Origin: Deltaproteobacteria bacterium
GTDB lineage: Bacteria > Myxococcota_A > UBA9160 > UBA4427
Length of the DNA: 8,786 nucleotides
Direction of reading: 5' to 3'
Assembly (NCBI GenBank): GCA_011051925.1
Contig: DRKE01000162.1
Span: forward strand, 1-8,786
Below the pieces are notes generated by a model that was given only the letters and a program-made list of their open reading frames with translations, did not search any database and had not been told where the DNA came from. Shown in pieces: positions 1-7,064 of this stretch (positions within the stretch are counted from its first letter, which is position 1; every line of letters begins with the position of its first letter). Made by a program: the position numbers and the translations under genes.

Positions 1-1
1 C

Positions 2-217
2 CTCGACCAATGGGTCTTCCAGGATCTGTCCTCCCTGGGGCTCGTGAAGGAACTCGGTTTCAGCTTCGAATCGAGCGACGTCGGCTCCTTCGGAATCAAC
101 ACGCCCCAGTATTTCGCGATCGACAACCTGACGACGATTCCCGAACCGGGAACCGCACTCTTGTTCGGTCTCGGGCTCTTCTGGATCGCATCGACCGGTC
201 GGCGCGAAGAGCGCTAG
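2..217 (+). CDS. DUF4465-type secreted protein with PEP-CTERM sorting signal (3' end only)
   Basis: The last 71 codons of a gene that begins before the window; the frame is open from base 2 to TAG at 215-217. The visible part holds W-V-F-Q-D-L-S-S-L-G, then F-S-F-E-S-S-D-V-G, then G-I-N-T-P-Q-Y-F-A-I-D-N-L. I recognise this as the C-terminal part of the DUF4465 beta-sandwich family. Directly after it comes a classic PEP-CTERM tail: I-P-E-P-G-T (codons for P-E-P at 140-148), a hydrophobic segment of about 15 residues, and an Arg-rich end (GRREER). Such tails are recognised and processed by exosortase, so the protein is exported and handled at the inner membrane/cell surface. DUF4465 proteins often neighbour TonB receptors. 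From memory, BtuH-type corrinoid-binding proteins of Bacteroidetes carry related domains, but I cannot verify this here. The next gene starts 13 bases after the stop, so the two are probably cotranscribed. Signal peptide and promoter are outside the window. Confidence 0.85.
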   Translation, partial: LDQWVFQDLSSLGLVKELGFSFESSDVGSFGINTPQYFAIDNLTTIPEPGTALLFGLGLFWIASTGRREER

Positions 218-230
218 TCGGGCCCGTCGG

Positions 231-2261
231 GTGTTCCCGATCCGCAAGGGGCGGGCCCGCCTGCTCGGGCAGGCGGCGCTCGCCCTCTTCTGGAGCCTCG
301 GCCTCGCGACCCCCGCTCTTCACGCGGCTCGCGGAGAGGCGGAGAGCCCGGAAGGGTCCGGCACCTTTCCCGATCCCGGGAGCATCGAGGAGATCGTCGT
401 CCACGGCGAAGCGCGTCCGACGATGGATGTCCTCGCAGGCGCCTCGATCTCACGGGTCGGGACGGACGAGCGGTTGATCGAAGGCGCCCGGATCGACGAT
501 CTGCTCGCCGAAATGCCCGGCGTCCAGATCCGGCGATTCGGGGGCGTCGGCGAGCGATTCGAGATCTCCATCCGGGGCTCGCGACCAGAACAGGTCCCCG
601 TCTTTCTCGACGGGGTCCGCCTCGACACCTCGCTCACCGGACGCAGCGATCTTTCGACGCTCTGTCTCGATGTCCTTCAGGAGATCCAGGTGACTCGAGG
701 CGCGGGGGCGGCCCGTGCCGGTTCGGGCGCGATCGGCGGGGTCGTCAATCTCGTCACGCGGAATGCGAAGGCCCGGCCGGAAACGCGACTTCGGGTTTCC
801 GCCGGCAGCTTCGGCTCGATCGAGGGCAGCCTCCGGCATGCTCGCAGGATCGACGAGTGGAGCGTCTCGGGATCCTATTGCGGATTCCATACGGACGGCG
901 ACTATCGCTTCCAGCGTGCTCGACAGTTCATCGGAGGGCTTCCGACGGGTTCCGCCCGGGTCGAGAAGCGCGTCAACAACGAATCCGATCGGCACACGGG
1001 CCTCTTCCGGATCGGCCATCCGATCGGCGGGGGCCGGGTCCGATTGACCCAGCTGGTCAGCCATCTCGACCGGGGGTTGCCCGGCCTGGAAACGAATCCG
1101 CGAACCCGCGCGAAGGAGCGCAACCTCTCGAGTCTGACCAGCCTGGGTCTCGAACTCCCCGTCTCCCTGCTTCCCTCGGGTGAATTCGAAGCCGTCCTTT
1201 CCCATCGCTTCGAACGCAACCGCTTCGAGGATCCCCTGCCCTTCCTCGCCGGAGATCCGATCCAGACCCGAACGGAGGTCCATGGATCCGCCCTTCGTGC
1301 CCGGATCGGCCTCGGCTTCGACGCACTGTCGGGACGTCACGAGCTGGATCTCCTGACCGAAGCCCGCCTCGATCTGCGCCAATCAAACGAGACGACGAGC
1401 CGATCCCGGGCGGGCATCGCCCTTCGGCTCGAACTCGAATCGAGCTGGTGGGGCGACCGCCTCAGGCTCTCCCCTTCTCTTCGCATGGAACGATTCGAAG
1501 GGCTCGACGTTGAATGGATTCCGGGGATCGTGATCCGGATCGAACCCCTCGACTGGATCGTGCTCCGAAGCGCGATCGCTCGCAGCTACCGGGTTCCCTC
1601 CTTCCAGGAGCTCTATCTTCCGGACAAGGGCTTCGAACGGGGCAACGAGGATCTCCTGCCGGAAGAAGCCTGGAGCTTCGAGATCGGCGCCACCCTGGAA
1701 AGTCCCTTCGCGCATCCCTGGCTCGACGGCGAGGTCGAGGCGACCTGGTTCGCCGGTGAGATCGAGAACGGAATCGCCTTCCAGCTGATCAGTTCGAACG
1801 TTTCGGCACCCGTGAACACGGGCCGATCCCAGACCCGGGGCTATGAGATCTCCCTCCGATGGACGCCCCACCCCTGGATCCGGACGACCGCCACGCGGAC
1901 CGTCACCCGGGCGAAGCTCGAGAGTACGCACGAACAAGTCGTCGGCGTCGCCGTCTCCCAGACCGATTTCCGGATCGAGCTCGGGCCCCGGGATCGACTC
2001 AAGATCGTCGGCGAGCTGCACTACACGGGTCGACTTCCGGTTTCCCAGAACGGCGCGGCCGTCCTGCCATCGCGCATCGCCTATGACGCCAGCGCCAGCA
2101 TCGATCTCACGAGATTCCCCTTCCTCCACCTGGAACGTTTCGGACGCGCCCTCTGGCTGAGCGTGCGGGGAAGGAATCTGGGCAACGCCGCGATCCGGGA
2201 TTCGCGATCCTTCCCACGACCCGGCAGGAACTTCTCCGTGGCCCTGGAGAGCGTGTTTTGA
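231..2261 (+). CDS. TonB-dependent outer-membrane receptor, BtuB-like
   Basis: A 676-residue outer-membrane active transporter powered by TonB-ExbB-ExbD. Residues 1-32 look like a Sec signal peptide (basic start, L/A-rich core, ALHA before the likely cut). A TonB-box-like segment, E-E-I-V-V-H-G-E, lies at about 53-60. The plug domain (about 65-178) has I-D-D-L-L-A-E-M-P-G-V-Q-I, S-I-R-G, V-F-L-D-G-V-R-L-D and S-G-A-I-G-G-V-V-N-L-V-T-R, the last very close to the BtuB plug end. The remainder is a 22-strand-type barrel containing S-Y-R-V-P-S-F-Q-E-L-Y and ending in the terminal Phe typical of outer-membrane proteins. Length is somewhat above E. coli BtuB. The start is GTG at 231: the next in-frame Met (residue 65) would remove the signal peptide and TonB box. 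No good ribosome site precedes the GTG, so translation may depend on the upstream gene. Substrate is inferred: a corrinoid is favoured by BtuB similarity and neighbours, but a siderophore or another metal chelate cannot be excluded. Confidence 0.9.
   Translation: MFPIRKGRARLLGQAALALFWSLGLATPALHAARGEAESPEGSGTFPDPGSIEEIVVHGEARPTMDVLAGASISRVGTDERLIEGARIDDLLAEMPGVQIRRFGGVGERFEISIRGSRPEQVPVFLDGVRLDTSLTGRSDLSTLCLDVLQEIQVTRGAGAARAGSGAIGGVVNLVTRNAKARPETRLRVSAGSFGSIEGSLRHARRIDEWSVSGSYCGFHTDGDYRFQRARQFIGGLPTGSARVEKRVNNESDRHTGLFRIGHPIGGGRVRLTQLVSHLDRGLPGLETNPRTRAKERNLSSLTSLGLELPVSLLPSGEFEAVLSHRFERNRFEDPLPFLAGDPIQTRTEVHGSALRARIGLGFDALSGRHELDLLTEARLDLRQSNETTSRSRAGIALRLELESSWWGDRLRLSPSLRMERFEGLDVEWIPGIVIRIEPLDWIVLRSAIARSYRVPSFQELYLPDKGFERGNEDLLPEEAWSFEIGATLESPFAHPWLDGEVEATWFAGEIENGIAFQLISSNVSAPVNTGRSQTRGYEISLRWTPHPWIRTTATRTVTRAKLESTHEQVVGVAVSQTDFRIELGPRDRLKIVGELHYTGRLPVSQNGAAVLPSRIAYDASASIDLTRFPFLHLERFGRALWLSVRGRNLGNAAIRDSRSFPRPGRNFSVALESVF
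2246..2250 (+). promoter_or_regulatory. Shine-Dalgarno site deciding a TTG start
   Basis: GGAGA lies inside the last codons of the receptor gene, about 8 bases before the TTG at 2258. It supports starting the lipoprotein at TTG 2258 rather than at an internal codon, because this start also gives an intact lipoprotein signal. The TTG overlaps the receptor's TGA (TTGA, 2258-2261), so the two genes are probably translationally coupled. Confidence 0.6.
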
Positions 2262-3889
2262 GAAGAGCGATCCGGTACCGGCTGGGTGCCTCGATCGGCC
2301 TCGTCGTCGCGAGCCTGCTCGCCTGCGAGGGGGACGGGAGCGACGGCGCCGCACCGCGCATCGATTTCGCACCCACGCCGGATTGCATCCGGTTCGCCGG
2401 CGGGTTTCCCTCCGGATTCACGACGTTGCCCGGAGGCGCCGGCGAGGCCGCGGTCGTGCAGTTCATCCCGACGGTGGTTCTCGGTTTGTCACTCGACTCC
2501 GAACCCCCGCGTCTGCTGTCCGATTCCGCGATTCCCGAGTTTCCCGAACTCGTCTGCAGCCGCTGTGGCGGCCTGCTACGCGTGGACAGCGACTCGGACG
2601 GCATCGCCGACGCCTGTCGGAGCGACGAACTCGGATTCAGTTGTCTCTCCCCCGTCGCCGGCAGCCTCTTCGCCCTCGAACCGACCCGGGTCGCTCTCAG
2701 CACCTCGAGCTACGAGCAGCTCCTCTTCATCGATCCACGCGACGGCATGCTCCAGCCGGTCGAGCTCGAGACCCCCGCTCCCGGCGCTTCCTTCGACCCG
2801 GCCGATTGGCCCTTCTGGCCGCCCAGCGGCATCCCGACCATCCGAAGTGGCCTTTCGACGCGCGCCTGTGTCTACGCAGACGGGCTGCTCGACTCCCTGG
2901 GCGATCCGATCGGACCGAACCGCTTCTGTTCGCCGGATCGCAACGGCTTCGTCACGCGATTCACAGCGGGCGCTGCCCGGATCGGCGATCACCTCCTCGT
3001 CGCGACCTCGAACCTGATCCGGTCGTCACGCGCGCAATTCGCCCCGGGAACGCTTCTCCTCTTCGAGTACGACACGGGTTCCGATCCCCCCCGCGTCCGC
3101 CCCCGCGCCGACGGGCCGATCCTGCTGACCTCCGGATACAATCCGACGACGGTCACCCCCTACACGACGCCGAGCGGCCGCGCGCTCGCGCTGATCGGCG
3201 TGAGCGGATCGATCGCCCTCGGCACCGGCCCCGATCTGGTCCGCACGGACTCGGCCATCGACGTCGTCGACGTGGCGATGGGCCGGCTGATCGCCACGAT
3301 TCCCCTCGGCCGGGCGGGCCTGGGCTTCTCTCCCATCGCCATCGACTCGAATCGACGCGTCGGATTGATCGGGGCGGCCACCCGGCGTGCCCTTTTCGGC
3401 ATCGACCTGGCGGCCCTCGACGATCCGCTCCTCGGTCTCGGCCCCGAGGCCCTGCCCATCCGGCTCGACGGTTCCGTATCCGGATATCCCGACGCCCGTC
3501 TCTACAGCGGGGACTCGCCGCTCCCGCTTCCGAAGAGATCGACGGGCCCGCCGGATTCGCAATGCACGACCCAGACCTCGGTCGCGCTCTCCCAGATCGG
3601 ACCCTCGGGCGTCGCATCCGACTTCTGCGACGGCACCCTCAGCATCCTGCACCTCGATCTGCCGGCAGACCGGACGGCCTCCCTCGATCCCGGGACGGCG
3701 GTCACGATCGAACGCCTCCAGGCAGTGACCGCCCCCCTCGTCGATGATGCGACGGGCCTCGTCCGAGCCATCGACCGGGTGGTCATCCGCCCCGGGCGGC
3801 CGGGCGTGGACTTCGACGGGCCCGACGTGCATTTTACGGCTGGACTGCCGGAAGGAGCCGTATGCGGCGTTCGCATCCGAAATCCCTGA
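2258..3889 (+). CDS. Cys-rich lipoprotein, probable beta-propeller (BtuG-like role proposed)
   Basis: A 543-residue predicted lipoprotein. The N-terminus is basic then hydrophobic and ends in the lipobox L-L-A-C (Cys23), so it should be lipidated and membrane-anchored; whether it is surface-exposed is unknown. Residues about 240-390 show propeller-like units: S-A-I-D-V-V-D-V-A, then G-R-L-I-A-T-I-P-L-G, then F-S-P-I-A-I-D and L-F-G-I-D-L-A-A-L, typical of YVTN/WD-like blades. Residues 110-120 read D-S-D-S-D-G-I-A-D-A-C, a thrombospondin-3/dockerin-like calcium-binding loop, preceded by a C-S-R-C pair at 100-103. Ten further Cys besides Cys23 (43, 100, 103, 120, 129, 204, 224, 436, 457, 536) could form disulfides in an oxidising compartment. 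It overlaps the receptor gene by 4 bases, arguing for a partner role at the outer membrane. In Bacteroidetes the BtuB partner BtuG is a seven-bladed propeller lipoprotein. The analogy is inferred from position and fold pattern, not from recognised sequence identity. Confidence 0.8.
   Translation: MRRAIRYRLGASIGLVVASLLACEGDGSDGAAPRIDFAPTPDCIRFAGGFPSGFTTLPGGAGEAAVVQFIPTVVLGLSLDSEPPRLLSDSAIPEFPELVCSRCGGLLRVDSDSDGIADACRSDELGFSCLSPVAGSLFALEPTRVALSTSSYEQLLFIDPRDGMLQPVELETPAPGASFDPADWPFWPPSGIPTIRSGLSTRACVYADGLLDSLGDPIGPNRFCSPDRNGFVTRFTAGAARIGDHLLVATSNLIRSSRAQFAPGTLLLFEYDTGSDPPRVRPRADGPILLTSGYNPTTVTPYTTPSGRALALIGVSGSIALGTGPDLVRTDSAIDVVDVAMGRLIATIPLGRAGLGFSPIAIDSNRRVGLIGAATRRALFGIDLAALDDPLLGLGPEALPIRLDGSVSGYPDARLYSGDSPLPLPKRSTGPPDSQCTTQTSVALSQIGPSGVASDFCDGTLSILHLDLPADRTASLDPGTAVTIERLQAVTAPLVDDATGLVRAIDRVVIRPGRPGVDFDGPDVHFTAGLPEGAVCGVRIRNP
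3850..3857 (+). promoter_or_regulatory. Strong Shine-Dalgarno site
   Basis: GGAAGGAG ends 4 bases before ATG 3862, inside the 3' end of the lipoprotein gene. It is the clearest ribosome site on the plus strand and fixes the start of the 210-residue protein, even though this makes the two genes overlap by 28 bases. Confidence 0.75.
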
Positions 3890-4494
3890 TCGGTCTCTCC
3901 TGCCTGGCCGTGTTCGGCCTGGCCGTCACTGCGCGATCGGATGATCGCGAAGCACCCGGTCCGCGGCTCGATCCGCTCGAGGATTTCGCAGCCGGATCGA
4001 TCGCCCGTGTCGTGGGAACCGACCCCGGCGCCCCTCGGAACCTGGTCCTGTGGCTCTGGGATGGAGCGGAATTCAGCCGCGTCGCCGGGACCCGATCGCG
4101 TCGGAGCGGCCGCTTCGATTTCGGGATCCGGACCCTTCCGGGCGAGGGCGGCGGCTTCGATGTCGCGCTCGAAGAGCAGCCACCCGATCCCGACCGGGTC
4201 GTTCTCGCCGAACCGCCGCTCATCGCCCCGATGCTCGTCTCCGGCGGTCCCGACTTCGACCATCCGATCGAGCTGGTGATCGCCCCGGCGATTCCGCGCG
4301 GAGAGCTTCGCGTCTACGACCGGCGGACCAGGCGGCTCCTGCTGCGGGCGCCGGTCGATCCCCATGATCGGGGTCGAGTGACGCTCGATCTCGCGGAGCA
4401 TCTCGCGCGTCCGTGGCCCGAAACGATCTCGATCGAACAGGTCCTCGAGGATGGCCGTCGTTCGCCCGGCCTCATCTGGCGTCTGGCTCCCTGA
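3862..4494 (+). CDS. Small secreted protein of unknown function
   Basis: I do not recognise this 210-residue protein. It starts at ATG 3862 behind a strong ribosome site and overlaps the lipoprotein gene by 28 bases, so it is probably the last gene of the envelope operon. Residues 1-26 form a plausible Sec signal peptide (R-R-S-H-P-K, then a hydrophobic core ending A-V-T-A-R-S); there is no lipobox. The mature part has no obvious membrane segment and no Cys. It alternates hydrophobic and polar residues, as in N-L-V-L-W-L-W-D, R-F-D-F-G-I-R and E-L-R-V-Y-D-R-R-T-R-R-L-L-L-R, which suggests beta-strands, possibly one or two Ig-like or carboxypeptidase-regulatory-like domains. Position suggests a periplasmic or surface accessory of the receptor system. 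Its last 23 bases overlap the end of the convergent methyltransferase gene. Confidence 0.8.
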   Translation: MRRSHPKSLIGLSCLAVFGLAVTARSDDREAPGPRLDPLEDFAAGSIARVVGTDPGAPRNLVLWLWDGAEFSRVAGTRSRRSGRFDFGIRTLPGEGGGFDVALEEQPPDPDRVVLAEPPLIAPMLVSGGPDFDHPIELVIAPAIPRGELRVYDRRTRRLLLRAPVDPHDRGRVTLDLAEHLARPWPETISIEQVLEDGRRSPGLIWRLAP

Positions 4495-5290
4495 TCGGGC
4501 GAATGGCGTCCTCGGGCGGCCCGAGCAGACCCGCCGCACGAAAGCAGACGAGGCCCGCCGCGACCGCCACGTTCAGGGATTCGAGGGGACCGGCCATCGG
4601 AATCGAAACCCGATCGTCCAACAAGGATCGAACGTCTTCGGAAAGCCCCGTGGTCTCGCTACCGAGGACGAAGACCGACCGATGCGGCACGTCGCACTCG
4701 AAAACCGAGCGACCCGCTCCGGCCTCGAGTCCGCAGCAGACATAACCCGCAGCCTGGAGCGCGCCCAATCCGCTGGCGAGGGAATCGCAGGTCACGATCG
4801 GACACTCGAAGAGCGCACCCGCGGCCGCACGAACGACGAGACCGTTCACCCAGGGCTGGCCGACGAGGGGCCAGAGCAATCCGTCGAGCCCCGCGCCCAC
4901 GACCGAACGTACGACCATGCCCACGTTCTGGGAGTTCGTGACCCCGTCGAGCGCGATCAATCGGGAGGGCACTCTCGCTGCACGTCCCTTCCTCGCCGCC
5001 ACGAACGATTCGACCTCACCGACCCGCAGCAGGCGGACGCGCGCCGCGACGCCCTGGTCGTGTCTCGAAGCGCCGGTCCAACGACTGAGTTCGCCCCGTG
5101 AAACCTCTTCGACGCTGATGTCCGCGCGGCGGGCCGCTTCTCGGAAAGCACGCCGATCCGCCGTCGATCTTTCCTTCGCCAGCTTGACTTCGAGAACCTC
5201 GACACCGGGCGAACGGATCGCCTCCCGGACGGGATGACGTCCGAAGACGATGAGTTCGCTTGCGCCACGATGAAGGTCTCGCCGGGTCAT
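4472..5290 (-). CDS. TrmH/SpoU-family RNA 2'-O-methyltransferase, RlmB-like
   Basis: A 272-residue SAM-dependent enzyme expected to methylate a ribose 2'-OH in rRNA or tRNA; RlmB (23S rRNA) is the closest type I can name, but the target nucleotide is inferred. The N-terminal part (about 12-85) has V-F-G-R-H-P-V-R-E-A-I and R-H-D-Q-G-V-A-A, typical of the SpoU substrate-binding domain. The SPOUT catalytic domain shows all three motifs: V-T-N-S-Q-N-V-G-M-V-V-R (117-128, with Asn122 and Arg128), L-G-S-E-T-T-G-L-S (209-217) and I-P-M-A-G-P-L-E-S-L-N-V-A-V-A (230-244). These form the knotted SAM site. Length is normal for the family. I chose the ATG at 5290, 31 bases after the kinase stop. The same frame stays open further upstream, but that extension lies within the kinase gene and resembles no family. 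The ribosome site is weak. It is likely the last gene of the minus-strand operon. Confidence 0.9.
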   Translation of the reverse strand: MTRRDLHRGASELIVFGRHPVREAIRSPGVEVLEVKLAKERSTADRRAFREAARRADISVEEVSRGELSRWTGASRHDQGVAARVRLLRVGEVESFVAARKGRAARVPSRLIALDGVTNSQNVGMVVRSVVGAGLDGLLWPLVGQPWVNGLVVRAAAGALFECPIVTCDSLASGLGALQAAGYVCCGLEAGAGRSVFECDVPHRSVFVLGSETTGLSEDVRSLLDDRVSIPMAGPLESLNVAVAAGLVCFRAAGLLGPPEDAIRPIREPDAR

Positions 5291-5321
5291 GCCCGGAGCA
5301 TCCGCGATCCGGCGCGCTGAG

Positions 5322-7061
5322 TCACCCCTCGTCGAAGTCCTTCGGATCGGCCTCGACTGCCGGCAGGAAGACGCGAAGGGTCGTGCCCTCCCCGGGTTCG
5401 CTCGCGATCGAGATCGAGCCCTTTGCCTCGCGTACGATCCCGTAGGCCATCGCCAATCCGAGACCCGTCCCTCGGCCGATTTCCTTGGTCGTGAAGAAGG
5501 GCTCGACGGCGCGCTCCCGGGTTTCCTCGTCCATGCCGATCCCCGTATCCTCGACCGTGATGACGACGTATTCCCGGCACCCATCGAGTCCTTCTTCGGC
5601 CGCCTCGGCCAGGGCCAACGGACGACGACAGGCATGCATGCGGATGGCCCCCCCTTCCGGCATCGCATCCCGGGCGTTGACGAGAAGGTTCACGAGCACC
5701 TGCTGCATCTGGACGCGATCGACCCGGAAGAAGCCGAGATCCCGTGCCAGGACGGTCTCGAGCCGGATGCCGGAGGGCAGGAGCGGCCTCACGAGCGCCT
5801 CCACCCCTTCGACCACCTCGGCCACCTCGACCGGCACGATCTCCGCCGGACTCCGCCGCGAAAAGGCGAGCAGCGAACGGGTCAACTGCGCGCAATGGTC
5901 CGCGGATCGCTCGAAATCCTCGATCGCTGCGAAGACCTCGGGCTCCGCATCGATTTCCTGACGCACGAAGCGGGCATTCGTCAGCATGACGGCGAGGTGG
6001 TTGTTGAAGTCGTGCGCGATGCCCCCCGCGAGCCGACCGATCGCCTCCATCTTCTGGGATTGCATCAGCTGTGATTGACTGTGCCGCAGATCCAGGGCCG
6101 CCCGCCGACGCCGGAGCGCCGAATAGAAGATCTCTCCGACCATTCGCAGGAGCATGATGGTCTCCTCGGGCCAGTCGTTCTCCCGATCGAAGCACTCGAA
6201 ACCGAGGAAGCCGACGAAACGACCGCCCGACATGATCGGAATCCCCAGGATCGAGCGAACCCCACGAGCGAGCATGTCCTGCCTCTCCCGGTCCGCCTCG
6301 GGAGGCAGGGCGTCGACATCGGTCACCTGGTAGACCTGTCCGCTCATGATCCGCGACGTGGAATACGGAAAGGCCGCGATCGCGCGGGTGGCAGGAACCG
6401 GTGCCCTTTCGCCGACCTCCTCTCGCCACCAATCGAAGAGTTCAGGCCCCTCCTCGACTCCCGTCGAGAACGAGTACATCCAGCTATGTTGTGCATCCGC
6501 GAGCCCCGCTATGGCTGCCAGCCGACTCTCGATTCCCTGTTGGATGGCCCCGATCTCGAGGTCGACGAAGAATCGCGAGATCTCGGCGACGCGGGTCTCG
6601 AGTTCGACATGCCGCTCGAGTGCTCGCCGCGCGTTCTCGCGCTCCGTGACGTCGCGAATCCCGACCACCACGCGAAGCCGCCCGTGGCCGTCCGTGAACT
6701 CACGAGCCGTCGCCTCGAGCTGGAGTGCAGCGCCTCGTGCGCTCTGCATCCGATAGACGAGCGCCCCCTTTCTTCTGGCACGTGCCCCCGGCCGGAAGAG
6801 ATTCGCGACCCGTCGTCGATCCTCCGGATGGACGCCCAGGAGGGGATCCGATCCGATCCAGCCATCGGGTGATCCGCCGAGAAGCGCCACGAAAGACGGA
6901 TTCACATGGAGGATGCGGCCTTCCTCGTCGAGCAGACAGATCCCGTCGCGCATCTCGTCGACCAACGCATAGCCGGCATCGCGCTCGACCCGGCGGGCAG
7001 ACCGGGATCGGAGCGGGCGGATCGGGGCCGATCCGACGTCCTCATCCGCTTTCCGCCCCAA
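5322..7061 (-). CDS. Soluble PAS-GAF sensor histidine kinase
   Basis: A 579-residue two-component sensor kinase with no signal peptide or membrane segment, so it should sense a cytoplasmic cue. A PAS domain occupies about 30-145 (M-R-D-G-I-C-L-L-D-E-E-G-R-I-L-H-V-N-P-S-F, ending G-I-R-D-V-T-E-R-E). A GAF domain lies at about 155-320 (R-S-I-L-G-I-P-I-M-S-G-G-R-F-V-G-F-L-G-F-E). HisKA follows at about 338-405, with the phospho-acceptor His350 in G-G-I-A-H-D-F-N-N. The HATPase domain shows the N box (N-L-L-V-N-A-R-D-A, Asn462), the G1 box (E-D-T-G-I-G-M, 504-510), F-F-T-T-K (522-526) and the G2 box (G-T-G-L-G-L, 531-536). All catalytic residues are present. There is no fused receiver domain, and no response regulator gene lies in the window, so its partner is elsewhere. 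The start is TTG at 7061, three bases after the stop of the upstream gene; the next in-frame ATG (residue 37) would cut into the PAS domain. The signal is unknown. Confidence 0.92.
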   Translation of the reverse strand: MGRKADEDVGSAPIRPLRSRSARRVERDAGYALVDEMRDGICLLDEEGRILHVNPSFVALLGGSPDGWIGSDPLLGVHPEDRRRVANLFRPGARARRKGALVYRMQSARGAALQLEATAREFTDGHGRLRVVVGIRDVTERENARRALERHVELETRVAEISRFFVDLEIGAIQQGIESRLAAIAGLADAQHSWMYSFSTGVEEGPELFDWWREEVGERAPVPATRAIAAFPYSTSRIMSGQVYQVTDVDALPPEADRERQDMLARGVRSILGIPIMSGGRFVGFLGFECFDRENDWPEETIMLLRMVGEIFYSALRRRRAALDLRHSQSQLMQSQKMEAIGRLAGGIAHDFNNHLAVMLTNARFVRQEIDAEPEVFAAIEDFERSADHCAQLTRSLLAFSRRSPAEIVPVEVAEVVEGVEALVRPLLPSGIRLETVLARDLGFFRVDRVQMQQVLVNLLVNARDAMPEGGAIRMHACRRPLALAEAAEEGLDGCREYVVITVEDTGIGMDEETRERAVEPFFTTKEIGRGTGLGLAMAYGIVREAKGSISIASEPGEGTTLRVFLPAVEADPKDFDEG

Positions 7062-7064
7062 GGA

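Noticed and set aside
218..230. Cobalamin riboswitch before the receptor
   Set aside because: The gap is only 13 bases, far too small. If such a switch exists it must lie upstream of the DUF4465 gene, outside the window.
1383..2372. Long minus-strand frames (329, 310 and similar) opposite the receptor and lipoprotein
   Set aside because: The receptor motifs establish the plus strand as coding; these antisense frames have low-complexity Gly/Arg/Asp-rich translations and no family features.
2383..3747. 454-residue plus-strand frame inside the lipoprotein gene
   Set aside because: Its translation is an Arg/Pro-rich shadow typical of high-GC DNA. The lipoprotein frame has a lipobox, ribosome site and structured protein pattern.
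5291..5668. N-terminal extension of the methyltransferase giving a 398-residue frame
   Set aside because: It lies almost wholly inside the kinase ATPase domain in another frame. The methyltransferase fold is complete from the ATG at 5290.
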